A DNA stretch of 64,000 nt, from assembly GCF_003984645.1 (NCBI RefSeq), contig NZ_RWKI01000004.1:248001-312000 (forward strand). Reading direction: 5' to 3'. This document shows, in pieces, positions 7,434 through 19,261 of the stretch. The stretch is from Variovorax sp. MHTC-1 (lineage in GTDB: Bacteria > Pseudomonadota > Gammaproteobacteria > Burkholderiales > Burkholderiaceae_C). Every line of letters begins with the position of its first letter. The first letter of the stretch is position 1. Made by a program: the position numbers and the translations under genes. The notes beneath the pieces were generated by a model that saw only the letters and a list, made by a program, of their open reading frames with translations, was not told the origin of the DNA and did no database searches.

Positions 7434-8336
7434 ATGACCGCGGCCACCGACACGCCCGAAATCGACGACTTCATCGACGCACTGTGGCTCGAGGACGGCC
7501 TGTCGAAGAACACGCTGGCGGCCTACCGGCGCGACCTCGCGCTCTTCGCCCAATGGCTCCAGGCCCAGCGCGGCAGCGCGCTGGACGCCGCGCGCGAGAC
7601 CGACCTGCAGGCCTACATGGGCGCCAAGCTCTCCGACAAGGGCAAGGCCACTTCCGCCAACCGCCGGCTCACGGTGTTCAAGCGCTACTTCCGCTGGGCC
7701 CTGCGCGAACAGCGCATCGCCGCCGACCCGAGCCTGCGGCTGGCGCCGGCCAGGCAGATGCCGCGTGCGATCAAGACCCTGTCGGAGAAGCAGGTCGACG
7801 ACCTGCTCGCGGCGCCCGAGGTCGACACGCCGCTCGGCCTGCGCGACCGGGCCATGCTCGAGCTGATGTATGCGAGCGGACTGCGTGTGAGCGAGCTGGT
7901 TTCGCTCAAGGTGTTCGAGCTGAGCCTCAACGACGGCGTGCTGCGCGTGCTCGGCAAGGGCAGCAAGGAACGGCTGGTGCCTTTCGGCGGCGAGGCGCGG
8001 CGATGGATCGAGCGCTATCTGCACGAATCGCGCCCCGCCATCCTGGACGGGCAGCAGACCGCCGACTTGTTCGTCACCGCGCGCGGCGCGGGCATGACGC
8101 GCGTGATGTTCTGGATCATCGTCAAGAAGCATTCGCTGGCGGCAGGCATCCACGTGCCGCTGTCGCCGCACACGCTGCGCCATGCCTTTGCCACGCACCT
8201 GCTCAACCACGGCGCCGACCTGCGCGCAGTGCAGTTGCTGCTCGGCCACGCGGACATCTCGACCACCACGATCTACACCCACGTCGCGCGCGAGCGCTTG
8301 AAGCAGCTGCACGCGCAGCACCATCCCCGAGGTTGA
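7434..8336 (+). CDS. xerD: Site-specific tyrosine recombinase XerD
   Basis: XerD works with XerC at the dif site to resolve chromosome dimers. The 300-residue protein has the N-terminal SAM-like core-binding domain (about 10-95) and the C-terminal catalytic domain. The catalytic set is complete: Arg151 (SGLRVSEL), Lys175 (GKGSKER), His246 and Arg249 (HTLRHAF), His272 (LGHADIS) and the nucleophile Tyr281 (TTIYTHV). The ATG at 7434 is used rather than the TTG at 7425. The gene is in the chromosomal core and is not attached to an integrated element; XerC is not in the window. Confidence 0.95.
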   Translation: MTAATDTPEIDDFIDALWLEDGLSKNTLAAYRRDLALFAQWLQAQRGSALDAARETDLQAYMGAKLSDKGKATSANRRLTVFKRYFRWALREQRIAADPSLRLAPARQMPRAIKTLSEKQVDDLLAAPEVDTPLGLRDRAMLELMYASGLRVSELVSLKVFELSLNDGVLRVLGKGSKERLVPFGGEARRWIERYLHESRPAILDGQQTADLFVTARGAGMTRVMFWIIVKKHSLAAGIHVPLSPHTLRHAFATHLLNHGADLRAVQLLLGHADISTTTIYTHVARERLKQLHAQHHPRG

Positions 8337-8337
8337 G

Positions 8338-9078
8338 ATGCAGGCCTCGCTGCACGTCGGTTGCGCGGGGTGGAGCCTGCCGCGGCCACAGTGGCCGCAC
8401 TTTCCGGAAGAAGGATCGCACCTGGAGCGCTATGCGGCGCGTTTCGACGTGGTCGAAATCAACAGTTCCTTCTATCGGCCGCACCGCCGCGAGACCTATG
8501 CGCGCTGGGCGGCGAGCACGCCGGCGCATTTCCGCTTTGCCGTGAAGCTGCCGCAGACCATCACGCACGAACAGCGGCTGGCCTGTGCGATGCCGGCCTT
8601 CGACGAATTCTTCATGCAAGCCAGCGGGCTGGGCGACAAGCTCGGCTGCCTGATCGTCCAGCTGCCGCCGAGCCTTGCCTTCGATGCGCGTGTGGCGGCA
8701 CGTTTCCTCGCGGCGGCGCGGCGGCGCCATCGCGGCCTGCTCGCGCTGGAGCCGCGCCATGCAAGCTGGTTCGTGCCCGCGGCCGAGACTCTTCTCGCGC
8801 GCTTCGAGACAGCGCGGGTGCTGGCCGATCCGGTGCTGCACGAACGCGCCGCGGCGCCGGGCGGCTGGCCGGGGCTTGTCTACCTGCGGCTGCACGGTTC
8901 GCCGCGGCGCTACTGGTCTTCGTATCCCGATGTGCAGCTGGCTCAGCTGGCGCAGCGCTTGCGGCAGGCCGGCCAACAGGGAACGCCTTGCTGGTGCATC
9001 TTCGACAACACCGCGGGCAGCGAGGCGGTCGGGAATGCCCTGGCGCTCAGCGACATGATTGCAGCGGCGTCAAAATGA
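8338..9078 (+). CDS. DUF72 family protein (YecE-like)
   Basis: The 246-residue product matches the DUF72 TIM-barrel-like family. Recognisable stretches are VGCAGWSLPR at the N-terminus, VVEINSSFYRPHR near residue 37, FRFAVKLPQTITHE near residue 65 and the C-terminal YLRLHGSPRRYWS and WCIFDNTAGS. The biochemical role of the family is not established. The ATG follows the xerD stop after a single base, so the two are co-transcribed and translation is probably coupled. Confidence 0.88.
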   Translation: MQASLHVGCAGWSLPRPQWPHFPEEGSHLERYAARFDVVEINSSFYRPHRRETYARWAASTPAHFRFAVKLPQTITHEQRLACAMPAFDEFFMQASGLGDKLGCLIVQLPPSLAFDARVAARFLAAARRRHRGLLALEPRHASWFVPAAETLLARFETARVLADPVLHERAAAPGGWPGLVYLRLHGSPRRYWSSYPDVQLAQLAQRLRQAGQQGTPCWCIFDNTAGSEAVGNALALSDMIAAASK

Positions 9079-9100
9079 GTGTTCGCAAGGAGACGCAGCA

Positions 9101-10072
9101 ATGAGTGGCACGAAAGCATGGGCCGCGATGGTTCTCTTCGCAGCGGCCGCAGCGGTTTCGGTGGCACAGGCGCAGGCCGTGCCGAAGACCATCCGCATGG
9201 TCGTCGCCTATCCGACCGGCGGGGTCAGCGACATCGTGGCCCGCGCACTGGCCGACAGGCTCGGCGCGCAACTGGGCAGCACCGTGGTGGTCGAGAACAG
9301 GGCGGGCGCCAGCGGCACCATCGGCATGGATGCGGTTGCCAAGGCGGCGCCGGACGGCGCGACGCTGGGTTTCGCGGCCATCAGCCCGCTGGTCTTGAAT
9401 CCGCACATCGGCAAGTCGCCCTTCGATCCGCAGAAGGACATCGCGCCGGTGGCGAGCGTCATGTATTCGCCGGTGCTGCTGCTGGCCACGGAAGCGACCG
9501 GCACCCGCGACTTCCGCACCCTGATCGACGATGCGCGCGCCCGGCCAGGTGCGGTGCGCTGGGCCACTTCGGGCCAGGCCTCGCTCGGCCACATCGTGCT
9601 CGAGGAGTTGCGTGCGGCGGCGAAGGTGAACATCACCCACGTGCCCTACAGGGGTGGAGCCCAGCAGATGAACGATGCGCTGGGCGCGCAGTTCGAGATT
9701 CTTTCGATCAATGCCGGGCCCGCCGTCGCGCCGCACATCCGCTCCGGCAAGCTGCGCCCGCTGGCCGTAGGTGCGCCGGCGCGGCTCGAAAGCCTGCCGA
9801 AGGTGCCGACGCTGGGCGAGCTGGGTTATCCGGAGGCCAATCTCACTTCGCTGTTCGGCGTCTTCGCCCCGGCCGCCACCCCGCCGATCCTGATCGCCAA
9901 GTACAACAGCGAGATCAACAAGGCGCTTGCCAGTCCGGAGCTGCGCGCCAAGCTGACGGCCACCGACAACGTGCCGACCGGCGGCGGTGCCGAGGCCTTT
10001 GCCGACGAGATCGCGGCCGAGTACGAGAACAATGCGCGCATCGTGAAGGCGGCGGGCATCAAGTCGGATTGA
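9101..10072 (+). CDS. Second Bug/TctC family solute-binding protein
   Basis: This 323-residue periplasmic binding protein has a signal peptide cleaved near AQAQA and the family motifs IRMVVAYPTGGVSDIVARAL, NRAGASGTIGMDAVAKA and ITHVPYRGGAQQMNDAL. A good Shine-Dalgarno (AAGGAG) fixes the ATG at 9101; a frame extension to 9059 would remove the signal peptide from the N-terminus. It is clearly divergent from the Bug protein at 6393, so this is not a recent duplication. A MaoC-like hydratase gene follows 82 bp later. No permease genes are near. Confidence 0.9.
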   Translation: MSGTKAWAAMVLFAAAAAVSVAQAQAVPKTIRMVVAYPTGGVSDIVARALADRLGAQLGSTVVVENRAGASGTIGMDAVAKAAPDGATLGFAAISPLVLNPHIGKSPFDPQKDIAPVASVMYSPVLLLATEATGTRDFRTLIDDARARPGAVRWATSGQASLGHIVLEELRAAAKVNITHVPYRGGAQQMNDALGAQFEILSINAGPAVAPHIRSGKLRPLAVGAPARLESLPKVPTLGELGYPEANLTSLFGVFAPAATPPILIAKYNSEINKALASPELRAKLTATDNVPTGGGAEAFADEIAAEYENNARIVKAAGIKSD

Positions 10073-10154
10073 GGCCTTGCGCTTCATGGCCACGGCGCTC
10101 GAGCGCGTTTGAGCGCCGCGTGACAAGATTTCCCGCCCACACCGAGGAGCCACC

Positions 10155-10607
10155 ATGGCCGAAACCCTGTACCTGGAAGACCTGTCGCCGGGCGCTCGCT
10201 TCACGAGCGCCGAGCATGCGCTGGACGCGGCGCAGATCATCGATTTCGCGACGCGCTTCGATCCGCAGCCTTTCCATCTGGACGCGGACGCCGCGAAGCG
10301 CACCTTCTTCCAGGGGCTGGCCGCCAGCGGTTGGCACACGGCCTCGATCACGATGCGGCTCTTGGTCCAGAGCGGCTTGCCGCTGGCCGACGGCATCATC
10401 GGTTCGGGCGGCGAAATCCTATGGCCGAAGCCGACCCGCCCGGGGGATGTGCTGCATGTCGAGAGCGAGGTGCTGGAAGTGATCCCCTCGCGCTCGCGGC
10501 CCGAGCGCGGCATGGTGGTGGTGCGCAGCGAGACGCTCAATCAGCATGGCGACGTGTGCCAGCGGCTCACGACCAGGCTGGTGGTGTCGCGGCGCCCCGC
10601 TGCCTAG
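10155..10607 (+). CDS. MaoC family acyl dehydratase
   Basis: The 150-residue hot-dog-fold protein has the hydratase-2 signature: a conserved Asp-x-x-x-x-His (FDPQPFHLD, around residues 37-45) and the GLAASGWHTASITMRL segment. Such enzymes hydrate or dehydrate acyl-CoA thioesters. A Shine-Dalgarno (GAGGAG) precedes the ATG. Its TAG stop lies in a CTAG that is also the stop of the convergent DUF455 gene. The position after a Bug gene hints at a catabolic role, but the substrate is not deducible. Confidence 0.87.
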   Translation: MAETLYLEDLSPGARFTSAEHALDAAQIIDFATRFDPQPFHLDADAAKRTFFQGLAASGWHTASITMRLLVQSGLPLADGIIGSGGEILWPKPTRPGDVLHVESEVLEVIPSRSRPERGMVVVRSETLNQHGDVCQRLTTRLVVSRRPAA

Positions 10608-11407
10608 TTCTGCTGCAGATCCTGTAGTTCCTCGTCCGTGAACCCGGCCCGCGCGCGGGCCTCGAGGTTGAAGGGCGCGCGCAGGCGCGGCGCCTCGTGC
10701 CTGCGGTACAGCACGCGGTAGTGCGCGATCGGATCGAGCCCTTCGCGCTCGCACAGCCAGCGGTACCAGCGGTTGCCGATGGCCACGTGGCCGACCTCGT
10801 CGCGCAGGATGAGGTCGAGGATCTCGCAGGCCTTGAGCGCATCGGGCGCGTTCACGCGCCGGAGCTTGGCCTGGATCAGCGGCGTCGCATCCAGCCCTCG
10901 CGCCTCCAGCGTGCGCGGCACCAGCGCCATGCGCGCGATCACGTCGTTCCTGGTCTTCTCGCACATGTTCCACAGGCCGTCGTGGCCGGTGAAATCGCCA
11001 TAGCTGTAGCCCATGCCGCGCAGATGTTCGTGCAACAGCGTGAAGTGCTGCGCCTCCTCGTCGGCCACGCGCAACCAGTCGCGGTAGTAGGCCTCGGGCA
11101 TGCCGTCGAAGCGCCAGGCGGCGTCGAGCGCAAGATTGATCGCGTTGAACTCGATGTGGCAGATCGAATGGACCAGCGCCGCTCGGCCGTCGGGCGTGAA
11201 GGGCGACCGCTTCTCGACCGCGGTGGCGGCCACGCGCAGCGGGCGATCGGGGCGACCCGGGACGCCGGCCTCGTCGCCGGCTGCGCGGATGGGCTCCGGC
11301 GCCATCGGATGCAGGGCGGCCTGCGCCGCCGTGGCGCGCGTCGCCGCGACCTTGCGGTCGGGATCTGTCAGGCGCAGCGCGGCCAGGGCGCCGAGGCGTG
11401 GGTGCAT
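10604..11407 (-). CDS. DUF455 ferritin-like protein
   Basis: The 267-residue product matches the DUF455 family, with a predicted ferritin-like di-iron helical bundle. Metal-ligand-type motifs are HIEFNAINLALD (about residue 85), DEEAQHFTLLHEHL (about residue 117) and RDEVGHVAIGNRWY (about residue 205), giving the ExxH spacing. Function is unproven. The start at 11407 is preceded on its strand by TAGAAT and 7 nt, a leaderless-type arrangement that overlaps the divergent promoter of the gamma-carbonic anhydrase gene. Confidence 0.87.
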   Translation of the reverse strand: MHPRLGALAALRLTDPDRKVAATRATAAQAALHPMAPEPIRAAGDEAGVPGRPDRPLRVAATAVEKRSPFTPDGRAALVHSICHIEFNAINLALDAAWRFDGMPEAYYRDWLRVADEEAQHFTLLHEHLRGMGYSYGDFTGHDGLWNMCEKTRNDVIARMALVPRTLEARGLDATPLIQAKLRRVNAPDALKACEILDLILRDEVGHVAIGNRWYRWLCEREGLDPIAHYRVLYRRHEAPRLRAPFNLEARARAGFTDEELQDLQQN

Positions 11408-11410
11408 CCC

Positions 11411-11420
11411 TACAATTCTA
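11411..11420. promoter_or_regulatory. Overlapping divergent -10 boxes (DUF455 and gamma-carbonic anhydrase)
   Basis: The ten bases TACAATTCTA contain TACAAT on the plus strand (toward the carbonic anhydrase gene) and TAGAAT on the minus strand (toward DUF455, 7 nt before its ATG). The two polymerases could not occupy the site together. Confidence 0.5.
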
Positions 11421-11445
11421 GTTTTCCCCTTTCAGGAGCACGGCG

Positions 11446-11970
11446 ATGGCCCTCTACGAAATCGACGGCGTGGCGCCGCAGCTCGGCCCGGGCGCCTACG
11501 TCGCGGACAGCGCACAGGTCATCGGCCGCGTCGTCATGGGCGAGAACGCGAGCATCTGGTTCGGCGTGGTGGCGCGCGGCGACAGCGACACCCTGACCAT
11601 CGGCCGCAACAGCAACATCCAGGACCTTTCGATGCTGCATGCCGATGCCGGCGTGCCGCTGACCATCGGCGAGAACGTGACGGTGGGCCATCAGGTCGTG
11701 CTGCACGGCTGCACCGTGGGCGACAACTCGCTGATCGGTATCGGAGCGGTGGTCTTGAATAACGCCAGGATCGGCCGCAATTCGATCGTTGGCGCCGGCA
11801 GCGTCGTGACCGAAGGCAAGGAGTTTCCCGACAACTCGCTGATCATCGGCTCGCCGGCCAAGGTGGTGCGCACGCTCGACGAAGCTGCCGCCGGCCGCCT
11901 TCGGCAGAATGCCGACCACTATGTGAAAAACGCCCAACGCTTCGCGAAGGGCCTGAAGAAGATCGGCTGA
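11446..11970 (+). CDS. Gamma-class carbonic anhydrase family protein
   Basis: The 174-residue protein is a left-handed parallel beta-helix with the hexapeptide pattern of the gamma-carbonic anhydrase / YrdA family. The metal-binding histidines are in LSMLHADAG, TVGHQVVLHG. RGDSDTLTIGRNSNIQD is the usual N-terminal helix-turn segment. It may hydrate CO2, but many family members are of unproven activity. A Shine-Dalgarno (AGGAG) precedes the ATG. hslO starts 23 bp after its stop and is probably in the same transcript. Confidence 0.9.
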   Translation: MALYEIDGVAPQLGPGAYVADSAQVIGRVVMGENASIWFGVVARGDSDTLTIGRNSNIQDLSMLHADAGVPLTIGENVTVGHQVVLHGCTVGDNSLIGIGAVVLNNARIGRNSIVGAGSVVTEGKEFPDNSLIIGSPAKVVRTLDEAAAGRLRQNADHYVKNAQRFAKGLKKIG

Positions 11971-11993
11971 AGAAGCCGCTCGGAAAGATTGTC

Positions 11994-12992
11994 TTGAGCG
12001 AGTTGCACAAGTTCCTGTTCGACGGCATGCCGGTGCGCGGCATGATCGTTCGCCTGACGGAAGCCTGGCAGGAGATCCTGGCGCGGCGCGCCTCGAACAC
12101 TGCGACTGGCGCGTACCCGCCTCCGGTGGCCGAATTGCTCGGCGAGATGACGGCGGCGGCCACGCTGATGCAGGCCAACATCAAGTTCAACGGCGCGCTG
12201 ATCCTGCAGATCTTCGGCGACGGCCCGGTCAAGGTTGCGGTCGCCGAGGTCAAGCCCGACCTGAGCCTGCGCGCCACCGCCAAGGTGGTGGGCGAGCTCG
12301 CGGCCGACGCGCATCTGCCCGAGATGGTCAATGTGAACAACAAGGGCCGCTGCGCGATCACGCTCGACCCCAAGGACAAGCTGCCGGGCCAGCAGCCCTA
12401 TCAAGGCGTGGTGCCGCTGCACGGCGACGGCGGCGAGAAGCTCGGCCGCCTGAGCGAGGTGCTGCAGCACTACATGCTGCAAAGCGAACAGCTCGACACC
12501 ACGCTGGTGCTCGCGGCCGACGACAAGGTGGCGGCGGGCCTCTTGATCCAGCGCCTGCCGGTGAAGGGCGAGGCCAACCTCGAAGGTACGTCCGCCAGCG
12601 ATCGCGATCAGGCGAACGAAGACGAGATCGGCCGCAACGAGGACTACAACCGCATCTCGATCCTCGCCTCCACCCTGACGCGCGACGAGCTGCTGACGCT
12701 CGACGTCGAGACCATCCTGCGCCGCCTGTTCTGGGAAGAGAAGCTGCTGCGCTTCGAGCCGCAGGCCGGCATGCTCGGGCCGCATTTCGCCTGCACCTGC
12801 GGCCGCGAGCGCGTGGCCCAGATGATCCGCGGCCTCGGCGCCGAGGAGGCCGAGGGCATCCTCGTCGAGCGCGGCGACGTCGAGGTCGGCTGCGACTTCT
12901 GCGGCAAGCAGTACCGCTTCGACGCGGTCGATGTCGCGCAGCTGTTCACCGCGCCTGGCGACCAGCTGCCGGCGAGCCCGGTGATGCAGTAG
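11994..12992 (+). CDS. hslO: Redox-regulated chaperone Hsp33
   Basis: Hsp33 is a cytoplasmic holdase turned on by oxidation. The 332-residue protein has the N-terminal core domain and the C-terminal zinc redox switch with Cys267-x-Cys269 (ACTCGRER) and Cys300-x-x-Cys303 (GCDFCGKQ), the exact CxC...CxxC layout of the family. The start is a TTG at 11994, giving the family-like N-terminus SELHKFLFDG; no ATG or GTG fits. The last 47 bp overlap the 3' end of the convergent secreted-protein gene. Confidence 0.95.
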   Translation: MSELHKFLFDGMPVRGMIVRLTEAWQEILARRASNTATGAYPPPVAELLGEMTAAATLMQANIKFNGALILQIFGDGPVKVAVAEVKPDLSLRATAKVVGELAADAHLPEMVNVNNKGRCAITLDPKDKLPGQQPYQGVVPLHGDGGEKLGRLSEVLQHYMLQSEQLDTTLVLAADDKVAAGLLIQRLPVKGEANLEGTSASDRDQANEDEIGRNEDYNRISILASTLTRDELLTLDVETILRRLFWEEKLLRFEPQAGMLGPHFACTCGRERVAQMIRGLGAEEAEGILVERGDVEVGCDFCGKQYRFDAVDVAQLFTAPGDQLPASPVMQ

Positions 12993-13941
12993 ATCGCTCG
13001 AAGCCGCTGAAGCGGATGTCGGGCGCGCTCGTGTTGTGGCGCGAAGGGAGGCTGCGGCCGAAGCGCACTTCCGACGCCTGCAGCGTCGACACTTCCGGCA
13101 GCGGCTTGGTCTCTAGGGACGATTGCGCCGTGGCCCGCCACGACACTTCGCTCATGTCGGCGTTGTCGGGCGCGACGTACATCGAGCGCAGGACCGCGAA
13201 TCGGGGGCCGTGCCGGCGTCCCGGCTTCATATCCACGTCGAGCGCAGTCCGCGACTCGCTGATTTCCCGAACATCGACCTTCGCTGCGCCGCCGTTCGCA
13301 AACTTGAGCCTGAACCGCAGCGGCTGCGTATCGACGGCGATGTCGGTGATGTTCGCCACCGGACGGCCGGCGTGCTCGACCGGGCCCATCACGAAGGAGG
13401 AGCCGTAGACGCCGTCGCCGAAGCGCGGCGCGGGCAGCGGCTTGATGCGCCAGTAGCCGTCGGAGGGGTACATGACCAGCGCTTCGAGCGGCTTGGCGCC
13501 GGTCTTCGCGAAGACCTGGATCATGTGGAATCCGCCTGCGGTCTTGCGGCCGTCCACGCGCACCGGCACGCGCTGCGGCCGCCAGAAGCTGGACAAGGTC
13601 ATGCCGACGACCATCCAGCGCGGCCCGTCGTGCAGCACTTCTCGGCGCTCCTTGAAGGCATAGCGCGGGTCGGTCGGATGCGTGGCGCCGTCGAAGTTGC
13701 AGCCCGAAAAATCGGGCGCAGTGATGTCCTTGTCGATGGATGCCAGATACACGGGCGGCAGCGCCTCGACGCGGAACTTGCGGATGTTCCTGCCGCTCAG
13801 GTTCAGCGAAACGTTGTCTTCTTCGGCGCAGGCGGTCGCGTGGGTCTCGTTGTCGACCGTCGCCTCGGCCGGCGCGGCCGAAACCGCCGCGGAAGACAGC
13901 AGGGCCAGCAGCAGGGCGGCCAAACGGAGTCTGAGATGCAT
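12946..13941 (-). CDS. Secreted protein of unknown function
   Basis: The 331-residue product begins with a signal peptide (LRLAALLLALLSSAAVSAAPA). The body is beta-rich with segments such as VYLASIDKDITAPDFSGCNF and GYWRIKPLPAPRFGDGVYGSSF, which give no family I can name. Four Cys residues would allow a disulphide. It is the last gene of the minus-strand run from eno, 13 bp after the P-loop gene. The C-terminal 15 or so residues are read antisense to hslO and are low in complexity, so an ancestral stop may have been lost. Confidence 0.72.
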   Translation of the reverse strand: MHLRLRLAALLLALLSSAAVSAAPAEATVDNETHATACAEEDNVSLNLSGRNIRKFRVEALPPVYLASIDKDITAPDFSGCNFDGATHPTDPRYAFKERREVLHDGPRWMVVGMTLSSFWRPQRVPVRVDGRKTAGGFHMIQVFAKTGAKPLEALVMYPSDGYWRIKPLPAPRFGDGVYGSSFVMGPVEHAGRPVANITDIAVDTQPLRFRLKFANGGAAKVDVREISESRTALDVDMKPGRRHGPRFAVLRSMYVAPDNADMSEVSWRATAQSSLETKPLPEVSTLQASEVRFGRSLPSRHNTSAPDIRFSGFERSTASPGSPAAGRQAR

Positions 13942-13954
13942 TCCTTCGGTTCCT

Positions 13955-14422
13955 TTACGAGCGCTGCGCGACGAGATCGCTGAACAGCCTGTGTTCGCAT
14001 GCGGGGTCGGAGCACTTGTCGCAGGACCACGACCATGCAGCGGCTGCTCTTCCTCGCGCGGCACTCCGGCGGGCGTCCGGATCTGCGGCCGCGTTGATCG
14101 CGTTCCATGCGTTGGCCAACTGCTCAGCGCCTTCGCCGTGCACCACCGCAAAGCCCAGATTCGCGTCCATCAGTCCCTGGCGCAGCATCTCGTCGATCCT
14201 CGTCGGCGAGGCCGGGGCAATCAGCAGGATGAGGGCATGGCCGCGATACGCCTCGAGCGCGGCCGCATCGAACGCGTGCTCGGGCGAGGAGTCGATCACG
14301 AGCGTGGCGTCGATGCCGCGCTGCGCAAGCCGTTGCGAGAGCGCCTCGGCAAGCTGGGTCTTGCCGCTGTCGTCCGCGCCGAGCAGCGCGATCACGCAGC
14401 CGGCCGGCAGCGCAGGCGTCAT
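13955..14422 (-). CDS. Small P-loop protein with a C-terminal cysteine cluster, function unknown
   Basis: The 155-residue product has a Walker A motif GADDSGKT at residues 15-22, after a hydrophobic strand (CVIALL). A second strand, ALILLIAPASP, follows. The C-terminus ends with a Cys/His group (SCDKCSDPACEHRLF) that could bind a metal ion. It lies 4 bp after ftsB and 13 bp before the secreted protein gene, in the eno-ftsB transcription unit. I cannot assign a function; it might be a kinase-like or GTPase-like nucleotide-binding protein. Confidence 0.75.
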   Translation of the reverse strand: MTPALPAGCVIALLGADDSGKTQLAEALSQRLAQRGIDATLVIDSSPEHAFDAAALEAYRGHALILLIAPASPTRIDEMLRQGLMDANLGFAVVHGEGAEQLANAWNAINAAADPDARRSAARGRAAAAWSWSCDKCSDPACEHRLFSDLVAQRS

Positions 14423-14426
14423 GGCA

Positions 14427-14702
14427 TCAGCGCGCGATCTGCACGAACACTTCGTTGGGCTTGACCATGCCGAGCTCCTGACGCGCACGCTCCTCGACCA
14501 TCTCGAGCCCTTCCTTGAGGTCATTGACCTCGGAATTGAGCCGGTCGTTGGTCGCGGCGGCGCGCGCATTGGACGCCCTCTGCTCGGCCAGCTTGTCCTT
14601 GAGCTGGGCCACGTCGCGCACGCTCCCGCGCCCGGTCCAGAGCTGCCACTGGAGGATCAGCAGCAGCAGGACCAGGATGATCGGGACGATGCGTGAACGC
14701 AT
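14427..14702 (-). CDS. ftsB: Cell division protein FtsB
   Basis: FtsB is the short bitopic membrane protein that joins FtsL and FtsQ in the divisome. The 91-residue product has one N-terminal transmembrane helix (IVPIILVLLLLILQWQLW), a coiled coil (VAQLKDKLAEQRASNARAAA and on), and the conserved ARQELGMVKPNEVF end. The ATG at 14702 is chosen because it directly precedes the membrane helix. It sits downstream of eno, the normal place for ftsB, but a GC-rich repeat lies between them. Confidence 0.93.
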   Translation of the reverse strand: MRSRIVPIILVLLLLILQWQLWTGRGSVRDVAQLKDKLAEQRASNARAAATNDRLNSEVNDLKEGLEMVEERARQELGMVKPNEVFVQIAR

Positions 14703-14737
14703 GTGATCTAGGCCATCTTGGAGCAATGCGCGACGAT

Positions 14738-14820
14738 GCGGCCGCCGCCGGGCCGCCCCAAGGCGGGCCGCGCCTCCCCCTCGGGGGGTGGCGAAGCACA
14801 CGAAGTGGCAAGCCGGGGGG
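14738..14820. repeat. GC-rich dispersed intergenic repeat, single copy between eno and ftsB
   Basis: About 83 bp begin with GCGGCCGCCGCCGGGCCGCC and end in a run of six G after a CACACGAAGTGG element. The first half is nearly identical to the two copies at 51488 and 51587. It contains self-complementary CGCCC/GGGCG segments that can fold. Confidence 0.85.
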
Positions 14821-14826
14821 CTGACA

Positions 14827-16110
<1,284 letters not shown>

Positions 16111-16146
16111 TCAGTCACCTTCTCAAAAATTCTTTTGTCTTCGAAA

Positions 16147-16166
16147 CCCTCCCCTTGAGGGGAGGG
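16147..16166. repeat. Intergenic hairpin between DUF1330 and eno
   Basis: CCCTCCCC and GGGGAGGG form a perfect 8-bp stem with a 4-nt loop, followed by another G-rich run. It has no T-run, so it is more likely a repeat or mRNA-processing hairpin than a terminator. Hairpins of this kind are scattered through Comamonadaceae genomes. Confidence 0.6.
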
Positions 16167-16205
16167 CTGGGGAGGGGTGGGCACATGCGCTCCGAAGGAA
16201 AGCCG

Positions 16206-16492
16206 TCAGGCTACTCCTTCGACGACGATCATTCGCATGATCGCCGCGCCCTGGCGCGACGCGCGCGCCTTGCCGTACTCGGGCGAATCATTGAATTTCT
16301 TCGCCGCCTCGACGCTCGGAAACTTGAGCAGCACGAGGCGTTGCGGATGCCAGTCGCCTTCGAGCACCTCGACTTTGCCTCCGCGCACGCAGACTTCGGC
16401 GCCGTGCGCCTTCATGGCCTCGGAGGACCACTTCTTGTACTCCTCATATTGCGTCGGATTCGTGACCTCGACATTCGCGATGATGTATGCGC

Positions 16493-16496
<4 letters not shown>
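16206..16496 (-). CDS. DUF1330 family protein
   Basis: The 96-residue product matches DUF1330, a small dimeric alpha/beta-barrel fold (ferredoxin-like). It has the typical pattern [20 protein letters not shown], then [20 protein letters not shown], then [17 protein letters not shown]. The function of the family is unknown. Its ATG overlaps the kdsA stop by 4 bp, so it is coupled to kdsA, which suggests a conserved operon position rather than a known role in KDO synthesis. Confidence 0.88.
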
Positions 16497-17350
<854 letters not shown>

Positions 17351-17361
17351 AGTGCCCTCAT

Positions 17362-17380
17362 GCTTGCCACTTCGTGTGCT
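17362..17380. repeat. Fragment of the dispersed repeat between pyrG and kdsA
   Basis: GCTTGCCACTTCGTGTGCT is the exact reverse complement of 19 bases inside the repeat copy at 14738-14820. It marks a decayed or partial copy in the pyrG-kdsA gap. Confidence 0.7.
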
Positions 17381-17429
17381 GCGCTGCTCCCCGAAGAAGC
17401 CTTCGCGGCTTGGAGCGGTCCGGTGCCGC

Positions 17430-19142
<1,713 letters not shown>

Positions 19143-19158
19143 TTATAGGTGGGGCCTC

Positions 19159-19245
19159 TTGCCCTGGCCGCCGTAGGGCCGCCACAAGGCCGCCGCGCCC
19201 CCTCGGGGGCAGCGAGTACACGCAGTGACGCAGCGCGGGGGCGAC
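19159..19245. repeat. Diverged copy of the GC-rich dispersed repeat between pyrG and coaBC
   Basis: The gap contains CCGCCGTAGGGCCGCC, then CCCCCTCGGGGG and a CGAGTACACGCAGTG element in the same order as in the copy at 14738, but with several differences. It lies between the divergent starts of pyrG and coaBC. Confidence 0.65.
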
Positions 19246-19248
19246 AGA

Positions 19249-19254
19249 TACACT
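19249..19254 (+). promoter_or_regulatory. Probable -10 box of coaBC, leaderless type
   Basis: TACACT ends 7 nt before the coaBC ATG and no Shine-Dalgarno is present in the gap. Confidence 0.45.
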
Positions 19255-19261
19255 GCCGGCC

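Noticed and set aside
7434..8336. The tyrosine recombinase as an integrase of a mobile element
   Set aside because: All features fit XerD of the dif system; no attachment repeats, tRNA gene or cargo genes are near.
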